Shown here piece by piece: positions 7,453 through 13,985 of a stretch of DNA of 17,866 bases; positions within the stretch are counted from its first letter, which is position 1; each line of letters opens with the position of its first letter. The notes under the pieces are model-generated. The model ran no database searches. It was not told the origin of the DNA and saw only the letters and a list, made by a program, of their open reading frames with translations. Both the position numbers and the translations under genes were made by a program. The DNA is from an uncultured beta proteobacterium (lineage in GTDB: Bacteria > Pseudomonadota > Gammaproteobacteria > Burkholderiales > Burkholderiaceae_C), in contig CAILKA010000265.1 of the NCBI GenBank assembly GCA_903834645.1, positions 1-17,866 of the forward strand. Direction: 5' to 3'.

Positions 7453-7929
7453 ATGGGAAACCGATACGACCGTTTCAAGGCCCTCAACGAGATGGCGCTG
7501 GGCGAGGAGTTCCACTCTCCCGGGCGCACCGTGACCGAAGCCGACTGCGTGCTCTTCACGGGCCTGGCGGGCCTGAAGGCGCCGCTGTTCGTCGATGCCG
7601 AGTACAGCCGCGTGCACGGCAAGTACGGGCGCCGCGTGGTGCCGGGGCTGCTCACCGCGTCCTTCACCGCCGGGATGATGGAAGACATCCTCGGCCCCTT
7701 CACGCTCGCTGCGCTGGAGCTCTCGACGCTGAAGTTCACGCACCCGCTGTTCCACGGCGACACGATCCACTGCGTGATCACCGTGACCGGCAAGACCGAC
7801 ACCTCCAAGCCCGACGTGGGCGTGCTGACGATCCGCGCGCAGCAGTTCAACCAGGACGATCAGCAGGTCTTCGAGCTCACGGGCAAGTTCCTGATGCTCA
7901 AGGACCGCGCAAGCCTCAAGCTGCCCTGA
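7453..7929 (+). CDS. MaoC-like hot-dog-fold protein lacking the canonical catalytic dyad
   Basis: A 158-residue single hot-dog-domain protein with MaoC/(R)-hydratase layout: a TVTEADCVLFTGLAG helix region, FVDAEYSR, GRRVVPGLLTASFTAGMM and FTHPLFHGDTIHC. Canonical (R)-hydratases carry GDxNPxH with catalytic Asp and His. Here that stretch reads GLKAPLF, so the Asp position is L41 and the His position is F46. Hydratase activity by the known mechanism is therefore unlikely. It may be a divergent dehydratase, a thioesterase-like enzyme or a binding protein. GGAG at 7443-7446 supports the ATG. It is the last gene of the operon; its final 14 bp overlap the end of the convergent TetR gene, leaving no room for a separate terminator. 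Confidence 0.88.
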   Translation: MGNRYDRFKALNEMALGEEFHSPGRTVTEADCVLFTGLAGLKAPLFVDAEYSRVHGKYGRRVVPGLLTASFTAGMMEDILGPFTLAALELSTLKFTHPLFHGDTIHCVITVTGKTDTSKPDVGVLTIRAQQFNQDDQQVFELTGKFLMLKDRASLKLP

Positions 7930-8539
7930 TCCCGCCCCACAGCACGCGGAACATCGGCTCGAACTGCCCGGTGAGCCGGTAGCGCCGGTTGCGGTACTCC
8001 CACATCACGATGGAGTGCTGGATCGTGCCCATGAAGAAGTCGATCACCTGGTGCGGCTGCAGCTCGGGGTCGATCTGGCGTGCCTGCTGCGCGTCGCGCA
8101 CGAGCGCGATGATGGGCTCGAAGAACTCCGCCTGACGGAAGGTCGGGTCGCGCATCCAGGTCTGCAGCGGCACCGACATGAACATCACCCGCCCGACGCC
8201 CGGGTTGTCCTCGAAGAACTGCAGGTTCACCCACAGAAAGCGGCGCAGCTTCTCGCGCGGTGACTCCAGCCCCTGCATGCCGTCGACGATGCGCTCGCGC
8301 AGCTCGGCCAGCCACTCGCTGATGAACTCGAACAGCAGGTGCTCCTTGTCGCCGAAGTACTTGTAGATCGTCGAGAAGCTCATGCCGCTGCGCGCGGCGA
8401 TACCGCGCATGTCGACGTTGTGGAAGTCCTCGCGCGAGAAAGCCTCCTGCACGGCCGCACGCAGGCGGCTGCGCAGCTCAGGATGCATCCGGGCCGGGTC
8501 GGCCGCGGGGGGGTCGGATCGGTGGGCGGAGACGGACAT
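7916..8539 (-). CDS. TetR-family transcriptional regulator
   Basis: A 207-residue TetR-type repressor. The helix-turn-helix lies at about residues 43-62 (VDMRGIAARSGMSFSTIYKYF, followed by GDKEHLL), preceded by the usual helix 1 (LRAAVQEAFSREDFHNV). The C-terminal part is helical and divergent, as expected for the ligand-binding and dimerisation domain. The ATG at 8539 gives a normal family length; in-frame codons reach 8656, but that extension is Pro/Gly/Arg-rich and lies in the spacer. No clear Shine-Dalgarno sequence is seen, so the start is less certain. It is divergent from the Rieske gene and convergent with the CoA operon, so the Rieske/ligase pair and its own gene are the most likely targets. 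The inducer is probably a pathway substrate or acyl-CoA (inference). Confidence 0.9.
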   Translation of the reverse strand: MSVSAHRSDPPAADPARMHPELRSRLRAAVQEAFSREDFHNVDMRGIAARSGMSFSTIYKYFGDKEHLLFEFISEWLAELRERIVDGMQGLESPREKLRRFLWVNLQFFEDNPGVGRVMFMSVPLQTWMRDPTFRQAEFFEPIIALVRDAQQARQIDPELQPHQVIDFFMGTIQHSIVMWEYRNRRYRLTGQFEPMFRVLWGGIRAA

Positions 8540-8620
8540 GGTCTGTGCGGCTGGCGTCGGGATTTTCCCCGAATGCCCGGCCCGCGGCCACCGGGAGCAC
8601 CCTCGAACGGCGCGCCCGCC

Positions 8621-8636
8621 GGGCGCCCTGGCGCCC
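8621..8636. promoter_or_regulatory. GC-rich inverted repeat in the TetR-Rieske spacer
   Basis: Two perfect 7-bp arms, GGGCGCC (8621-8627) and GGCGCCC (8630-8636), separated by CT form a 16-bp dyad. Size and place (between divergent TetR and target genes) would suit a TetR operator. Such GC dyads arise by chance fairly often in DNA of this composition, so the assignment is tentative. Confidence 0.3.
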
Positions 8637-8661
8637 CCCGAGTTCGCGGGCGTCATGATCC

Positions 8662-8669
8662 GGTATACC
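8662..8669. promoter_or_regulatory. GGTATACC palindrome, candidate -10 region or operator
   Basis: A perfect 8-bp palindrome in one of the few AT-richer spots of the 179-nt spacer. TATACC matches four of six bases of a sigma-70 -10 box and, being palindromic, reads the same toward either gene. It lies 49 nt before the Rieske ATG. No good -35 box is seen at 16-18 nt on the plus strand, so transcription may need an activator or use another site. Confidence 0.3.
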
Positions 8670-8718
8670 TTAGGGTCTGGCTCGCGCCCTCTCCCCTGAT
8701 GCGCACCGGAGGCACACG

Positions 8719-10113
8719 ATGAACGCCCAACAGAACGAACGCCTGACCCGCACCGGCCCCGGCACGCCCTGCGGCGCGCTGCTGCGCCGCTACTGGCAGC
8801 CGGTGGCTCTGGTCGACGAGTTCGATCCCGCCATCGATCCGAAGATGGCCGAGCGCCCGGTCAAGGCCGTGCGCGTGATGGGGCAGGACCTGGTGCTCTT
8901 TCGCGAATCTGGCGGCCGCTGGGGCCTGCTCGACCGCGACTGCCCGCACCGCGGGGCCGACCTCGCCTTCGGTCGCCACGAGGGCGACGGGCTGCGCTGC
9001 CCCTTCCACGGCTGGAAGTTCGATGCCGCCGGGCGCTGCCTGGAGACGCCCGCCGAGCCGCTGGGCAGCCGCTTGTGCGAGCGCGTGCAGCAGCGCAGCT
9101 ACCCGCTCGTGGAGCGCAGCGGGGTGCTCTTTGCGTGGCTGGGCGAGCCCGGGCGCGAGCCGCCCTTCCCAGACTACGACTGCTTTGCCGCGCCGTCTTC
9201 CCACACCTTTGCCTACAAGGGCATGTGGCACTGCAACTGGCTGCAGGCCTTCGAGGTGGGGATCGACCCGTGCCACACCTCGTTCCTGCACCGCTTCCTC
9301 GAGGACGCCTCGCTGGAGGCCGTGGGCGACAACGCCGCAGGCCGGCAGTTCCGCAGCGCTTCTCTCGGGGAGGTGGGAGGGGAGCGCTGGCCGATGTCCC
9401 GGATCATGCGCGAGTTCCACCGGCCCGACATCTCCTTCGAGGCCGCGCCCTGGGGCTTTCGCATCACCACGCTGCGGCGCATGACCGAAGACCTCACCCA
9501 TGTGCGCGTGACGCACGAGATCTTCCCGCAGGCCTTCTGCATCCCGCTGTCGCCCACACTCACCATCACGCAGTGGCACGTGCCGATCGACGACACGCAC
9601 ACCTACTGGTACGCCTTCTTCACGAGCTACGGCACGCCCGTGGACAAGCCCGCGATGCGCGAGCAGCGCGCCCCGCACATCCCGCCGCCCCTCTACATCC
9701 CGAAGAAGGGGCGCCACAACGACTGGGGCTTCGATGCGCAGGAGCAGCGCACGCGCACCTTCCTCGGCATGGGCGAGGACGACATCAACATCCACGACCA
9801 GTGGGCCGTGGAGAGCATGGGCCCGATCCAGGACCGCACGCGCGAGCACCTGGGCACCACCGACAAGGTGATCATGGCCAACCGGCGCCAGCTGCTGTCG
9901 GCCATCGACGCGGTGGAGGCGGGCGGCACCGCCCCCTTCGGCGCCGACCCCGCGCTGGCTCCCGAGCAGGTGGGCGGGCCCGACTCGGTGGACGGGATCG
10001 CGCCGGCGGGCACCTGGGGCACCTGGTGGCAGGAGCAGGCTCACGCTCGGCAGGCCGCCACGCCCTGGAAGAGCCAGGCTGCGGCGAGCCACCCCGAGAA
10101 GGTACAGGCATGA
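8719..10113 (+). CDS. Rieske non-heme iron oxygenase, alpha subunit (phthalate-dioxygenase type)
   Basis: A 464-residue cytoplasmic oxygenase that would use O2 and reducing electrons to hydroxylate or dealkylate an organic substrate. The N-terminal Rieske [2Fe-2S] site is C75-x-H77 (CPHRGADL) and C94-x2-H97 (CPFHGWKF). The mononuclear iron site is D183-x2-H186-x4-H191 (IDPCHTSFLH), where D183 is the usual bridging acid, with the third ligand probably D360 (NIHDQWAVESMGPIQDRT). ESMGPIxDRTxEHLG is typical of the phthalate 4,5-dioxygenase/phenoxybenzoate-dioxygenase branch, which has only alpha subunits and takes electrons from a separate reductase. No reductase gene is in the window. GGAGG at 8708-8712 sets the ATG. 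Its stop overlaps the next start (ATGA), indicating translational coupling with the ligase gene. The substrate is unknown. Confidence 0.93.
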   Translation: MNAQQNERLTRTGPGTPCGALLRRYWQPVALVDEFDPAIDPKMAERPVKAVRVMGQDLVLFRESGGRWGLLDRDCPHRGADLAFGRHEGDGLRCPFHGWKFDAAGRCLETPAEPLGSRLCERVQQRSYPLVERSGVLFAWLGEPGREPPFPDYDCFAAPSSHTFAYKGMWHCNWLQAFEVGIDPCHTSFLHRFLEDASLEAVGDNAAGRQFRSASLGEVGGERWPMSRIMREFHRPDISFEAAPWGFRITTLRRMTEDLTHVRVTHEIFPQAFCIPLSPTLTITQWHVPIDDTHTYWYAFFTSYGTPVDKPAMREQRAPHIPPPLYIPKKGRHNDWGFDAQEQRTRTFLGMGEDDINIHDQWAVESMGPIQDRTREHLGTTDKVIMANRRQLLSAIDAVEAGGTAPFGADPALAPEQVGGPDSVDGIAPAGTWGTWWQEQAHARQAATPWKSQAAASHPEKVQA

Positions 10114-11588
10114 CGACCTTTGCCCAGCGCTGCGGCGTGCACGACGCGGCGCGCGAGGCAGCCGTCGAGCAGGTGCTGCGGCGTGTCGCCGAGGCCGGCC
10201 TGCACACGGTGCGCGTGGCCTGGTGCGACGTGCACGGCCTGATGCGCGCCAAGGCGCTGACGCCGCCGGCCCTGCGCCGTGCGCTGGCGGAGGGCGTGGG
10301 CATGGTGAGCACGCTGATGCTCAAGGACACCTCCGACCGCACGGCCTTCAAGGTGTTCGAGCCCGGGGGCACCGCGGCGCTGCCCGGCTTCGGGCAGGCC
10401 AGCAACCTCGTGCTGCTGCCCGATCCGGCGAGCTTGCAGGTGCTGCCGTGGCTGCCCGGCACGGGCTGGCTGCGCGCCGACCCTTGGCTGCCTGATGGCT
10501 CGCCGGTGCAGTGGGATGCGCGCCGCGTGCTGCAGGGCTCCCTGGCCAGGCTTGCACAGGCCGGCTTCGGGCTGCGCTGTGGCCTGGAGGTGGAGTTCCA
10601 CATCTACCGCATCACGTCCACCGCCGCCGAGGGCGACCCGCTGCGTGCCCCCTGGCCGGGCGAGCCTCCCGAAGTGGAGATGCTGCACCCGGGCTGGAGC
10701 CTGCTCAACGAGGCCTGGCTCGACCGGGCCGAGCCGGCGCTGGCCATCGTGCGCGAGACGGCGCTCGCGCTCGGGATGCCCTTGCAGTCGCTCGAGGCGG
10801 AGATGGGCCCGAGCCAGGTCGAGGCCGTCTTCGACGCCACCGATGCGCTGCAGGCAGCCGACCAGATGGCCCTGGTTCGCCGCGCCGTGCGCATGGCGCT
10901 GCGCCGCGCGGGGTACCACGCCACGTTCATGTGCCGGCCGCCCTTTCCGAACGTGATGTCCAGCGGCTGGCATTTGCACCAGTCGCTGGTGGAGCTGGCC
11001 ACCGGCGCCAACGCCTTCGTGCGCGCCGAACCTGCGGCGGGCTGCGACGAGCGGGACGCAGCCCATGTGCTCTCCGACGTGGGCGAACATTACCTCGCGG
11101 GGCTGCTCGCGCATGCGCCAGGCATGGCGGCACTGTTCACGCCCACGGCCAACGGCTACGCGCGCTTTCGGCCGAATGCGCTGGCGCCGCAGTCGGTGCT
11201 GTGGGGGCGGGACAACCGCGGCGCGATGCTGCGCGTGGTCGGGCAGCCCGGGGACGCGGGCACGCGCATCGAGAACCGCCTGGGCGAGCCGGCGGCAAGC
11301 CCGCACCTGTACATGGCCTCGCAGATCGAGGCCGGGCTCGATGGCTTGCAGCGCGGCCTGCGTGCGCCACGTGCCACCGAGGATCCCTATCACCCGGGAG
11401 CCGAGCGCATTCCCGCCAGCCTGCCGGTTGCGCTCGAGGCGCTGGCGGCCGACGCCTGGCTACGCGAGCACCTCGGCGAGGCCTTCCTGGCCTGGTACCT
11501 GCAGATCAAGCGCCAGGAGGCGCAGCGCTTCGAGCAGGCCGAGGACCGTGACGACTTTGCGCGGCGGGAGTACTTCAGCCGGTTGTAG
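10110..11588 (+). CDS. Glutamine-synthetase-family ligase (gamma-glutamylamide synthetase-like)
   Basis: A 492-residue glutamine-synthetase-fold enzyme, expected to use ATP to join glutamate (or another acid) to an amine. Metal and substrate motifs are visible: E160-x-E162 (GLEVEFHIY), the SSGWHLHQSL loop with H288 and H290, NGYARFRPNALAPQSVLWG for ATP/glutamate and RIENRLGEPAASPHLYMA near the C-terminus. The stretch around VSTLMLKDTSD, where GlnA has DGSSI and its ammonium-site Asp, is not conserved, which argues against ammonium assimilation and for a PuuA/FluG or gamma-glutamylanilide-synthase-like amine ligase. It starts within the Rieske stop codon (4-bp overlap) and is the last gene of this unit. 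In aniline degradation, a ligase of this fold acts ahead of a Rieske dioxygenase (AtdA system); the parallel is inference. Confidence 0.9.
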   Translation: MTTFAQRCGVHDAAREAAVEQVLRRVAEAGLHTVRVAWCDVHGLMRAKALTPPALRRALAEGVGMVSTLMLKDTSDRTAFKVFEPGGTAALPGFGQASNLVLLPDPASLQVLPWLPGTGWLRADPWLPDGSPVQWDARRVLQGSLARLAQAGFGLRCGLEVEFHIYRITSTAAEGDPLRAPWPGEPPEVEMLHPGWSLLNEAWLDRAEPALAIVRETALALGMPLQSLEAEMGPSQVEAVFDATDALQAADQMALVRRAVRMALRRAGYHATFMCRPPFPNVMSSGWHLHQSLVELATGANAFVRAEPAAGCDERDAAHVLSDVGEHYLAGLLAHAPGMAALFTPTANGYARFRPNALAPQSVLWGRDNRGAMLRVVGQPGDAGTRIENRLGEPAASPHLYMASQIEAGLDGLQRGLRAPRATEDPYHPGAERIPASLPVALEALAADAWLREHLGEAFLAWYLQIKRQEAQRFEQAEDRDDFARREYFSRL

Positions 11589-11614
11589 GCGCTGCGCGCC
11601 ACCAGCTCCCCGGT

Positions 11615-12475
11615 TCAGCGACGCCGCCCCGCCAGCTCGTGGTACACGAGCGCCCCCAGCACGGCGCTGCCGCCCACCACGGTCGCCACGCCTGGGCGCT
11701 CCCCGCCAAAGGCCCAGGTCCAGGCGATGCCGAAGACGATCTCCAGCAGCGCGAGCAAGGAGGTCTCGGTGGCGTTGAGGCCACGCGCCGCGTGCATCAC
11801 CAGCACGCACGGGATCCCGAGCTGGAACACCCCCAGCACGGCCAGCAGCAGCAGGTCGTGCGCGCTCACGCCCAGCGGCCAGGCCAGCGGCAGCGTGCAC
11901 AGGGCCGAGATGATGCTGCCGATGAGCACGGCCATCGACAGGTCCGGGCCGCGCCCGGCACGCTGCACCAGCACCCAGTTGAGGCCGGCGGCCAGGGGGA
12001 TGCCCAGGGCCACGAGCACGCCCAGCGCGTGCCGCGCGTCGAGCCCCGAGACGTCGAAGATGTACATCGCGCAGATGCCCAGCGAGGCCACGCTGATCGC
12101 GAACCAGGTGCGCGCACGCACGCGCTGGCCCAGGATGACCCCGGCCAGCAGCGCCGTGACCACGGGCGCCAGGCTCTGGGTGATCAGCACGTTGGCCACC
12201 TGCGTCAGCGACAGCGCCAGCATGAAGCAGGTGAACATCACCGCCCACATGGCACCGCTGAGCCACACGATGCCTGGTGCACGCGCGATTTCGGCAAAGG
12301 CTTGGCGGCCCCGGCGTGCCGCCAGCCACACCGCGACCGTGAGGGCAGCAAACACGCTGCGCCAGAACGTGACCTCGAAGCCTTCGGCCGACTCGAAGAA
12401 GCGGCTGACCACCCCGCCGATGCTCCACATGGCGGTACCCACGATCATGAGCAGAAGGGCTTGCGTGTGGGTCAT
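11615..12475 (-). CDS. EamA-domain DMT-superfamily permease
   Basis: A 286-residue inner-membrane transporter of the drug/metabolite transporter superfamily, usually an exporter of small metabolites or amino acids. About ten hydrophobic segments lie in two EamA repeats (roughly residues 1-140 and 150-283). Recognisable family features are the start LLLMIVGTAMWSIGGVVSRFF, the FWRSVFAAL segment, ALSLTQVANVLITQSLAPVVTALLA at the end of repeat one and NATETSLLALLEIVFG in repeat two. It is convergent with the ligase gene, 26 nt apart, and transcribed in the same direction as the efflux operon but 137 nt beyond its last gene. The ATG at 12475 gives a normal length, though no strong Shine-Dalgarno sequence is seen. 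The substrate cannot be inferred. Confidence 0.92.
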   Translation of the reverse strand: MTHTQALLLMIVGTAMWSIGGVVSRFFESAEGFEVTFWRSVFAALTVAVWLAARRGRQAFAEIARAPGIVWLSGAMWAVMFTCFMLALSLTQVANVLITQSLAPVVTALLAGVILGQRVRARTWFAISVASLGICAMYIFDVSGLDARHALGVLVALGIPLAAGLNWVLVQRAGRGPDLSMAVLIGSIISALCTLPLAWPLGVSAHDLLLLAVLGVFQLGIPCVLVMHAARGLNATETSLLALLEIVFGIAWTWAFGGERPGVATVVGGSAVLGALVYHELAGRRR

Positions 12476-12612
12476 GGGCGGGTCAGGGCGAAGGGGCGCA
12501 GATGGTAACGGCCTGCACGCCGCCCGAACTTGCCGGGCCGGGCTTCACCGCCTCTGCTCCTCCCCACCCCAGCCTGGCCGTCTGCGTCTTCGACCTCTTG
12601 CCAGCACCACCC

Positions 12613-13980
12613 TTACTCGCTTGCCAGCGCGCGGTGCAACGCCGCATGGTTCAGCCACTGCTGCAGCCGCAGGCCGATCGAATCCTGCTCGGCAGCCAGG
12701 CGCGCGCCCCGGGCCTGCAGGCCGTCGGCCGGCGCCAGGGCACCGGCCTGCACGCGAGCCTGCGCCTGCTGCTCGGCCAGCTGCGCCTCGCGCAGCCGCG
12801 CCTGCTGGGCGAGCCAGGCCTGCTCCAGGCGGGTGCGCTCGGTGAGCAGCCGCTCCACTTCGGCCAGTGCCCGCTGCACGGTGTCGCGCAATTGCAGCGC
12901 CGCCACCTCGAGCTCGGTGCGGGCCGTGTCGCGCTGCAGGTCCAGCCGTTGCCAGTCCACGAGCGGCACCACCAGGTTGCCCGCCAGGCTGGCCACCGGG
13001 TTGCGCAGCCAGTCAAGCGCCACGCTGCCGCCCGTGGAGACGCCGGTGCTGAAGCTCAGGCCGGGATAGCGCGAGGCCTCGCTCACCTGAAGCCGCGCGA
13101 GCGCGGCATCGACGGCCAGCCGTGCGCGCTGCACGTCGGGCCGACGTTCCAGCACGCGTGCGGGATCCGCCAGCGGCGGCAGTGGCGGGGCGCCCTCGGG
13201 AAGCGCGGGGGCGCTGGCCAGGCGCAGCGCGGGCTGATCGAGCAGCAGGGCCAGCGTCTGAAGCGCCTGCGCATCGTCAGCGGCGAGCTGCGCGAGCCGC
13301 AGCTCCTGCTGCTGCAGGGTGTTCGCGGCCCGGTCGATCTCGATGGGTGCCAGGCGCCCCTCGCGCACCCGCGCCCGCGTGGCCTCGAGCACGGCCTGTG
13401 CCGCCTCGCGCTGCGGCCCCACGAGCGCGCGCTGCTGCTGGTTCGCGCCGAGCTGCCACCAAGCTTCGGCCACCTGGCTGCGGATGAGCAGCCGCGCCAC
13501 CTCGATGTCGCGCCGCGAGGCCTGCGCCTGCGCCTGCGAGGCGGCCACGCCCGCGGCGAGCCGGCCCCACAGGTCGACTTCGTAGGCCAGGGAAGCCGAG
13601 GCGCCGAACTGGCTGCGCCAGTCCGGCAGCGGTGAGGCGGTGGCCAGGCTCGACGACGCATTCAGGCCCACGCTCGGCTGCGGTGCCCGCGCCAGCTCGC
13701 CTGCACGCAGCTGCTGCTGCGCGATGCGCCAGCGCAGCATCGCCAGCCGGATATCGCGGTTGGCCTGCAGGGCCTGCTCCTGCAGCGCCGCCAACGCAGG
13801 GTCGAGCGCACCTGACCAGCCGGGCGCCCCGGCAGCGGCGCCCAGGCTCCACTGAAGGGGCAGGTCGGTCGGCTCGGCCGGACGCTGCACCGGGGGCACG
13901 GCGCAGCCCGTCAGCAGCGCGAGCAGGGTGGCCGCCGCAAGCGCCCGCGCCGGGCTCGTCGAGAGATCGTGGGTTCGCAT
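12613..13980 (-). CDS. NodT-type outer-membrane efflux lipoprotein (TolC-like factor)
   Basis: A 455-residue outer-membrane factor that forms the exit duct of a tripartite pump. The N-terminal signal ends in a lipobox (LLTGC), so C26 would be lipidated. Two outer-membrane efflux repeats follow: the first holds ALQEQALQANRDIRLAMLR and SLAYEVDLWGRLAAGVAAS, a very typical NodT block; the second holds VLERRPDVQRARLAVDAALAR and YPGLSFSTGVSTGG. Long alanine/glutamine-rich coiled-coil helices between them match the TolC alpha-barrel. The start lies 5 nt after the macB stop, with a GGGAG-type Shine-Dalgarno sequence overlapping that stop, so it is the third gene of the macA-macB operon. Confidence 0.93.
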   Translation of the reverse strand: MRTHDLSTSPARALAAATLLALLTGCAVPPVQRPAEPTDLPLQWSLGAAAGAPGWSGALDPALAALQEQALQANRDIRLAMLRWRIAQQQLRAGELARAPQPSVGLNASSSLATASPLPDWRSQFGASASLAYEVDLWGRLAAGVAASQAQAQASRRDIEVARLLIRSQVAEAWWQLGANQQQRALVGPQREAAQAVLEATRARVREGRLAPIEIDRAANTLQQQELRLAQLAADDAQALQTLALLLDQPALRLASAPALPEGAPPLPPLADPARVLERRPDVQRARLAVDAALARLQVSEASRYPGLSFSTGVSTGGSVALDWLRNPVASLAGNLVVPLVDWQRLDLQRDTARTELEVAALQLRDTVQRALAEVERLLTERTRLEQAWLAQQARLREAQLAEQQAQARVQAGALAPADGLQARGARLAAEQDSIGLRLQQWLNHAALHRALASE

Positions 13981-13985
13981 CGCCT

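Noticed and set aside
10110..11588. Ligase as a true GlnA glutamine synthetase
   Set aside because: The DGSSI ammonium-site region is not conserved and the gene is coupled to a Rieske oxygenase, so an amine ligase is the better call.
11588..11600. GGCGC-TGC-GCGCC hairpin after the ligase gene as a terminator
   Set aside because: The stem is only 5 bp and no T-run follows on either strand. A chance GC hairpin is as likely.
12476..12612. Spacer between nodT and the DMT permease gene
   Set aside because: I looked for a terminator, promoter and small gene and saw no convincing stem with T-run, promoter boxes or ribosome-binding site with a good frame.
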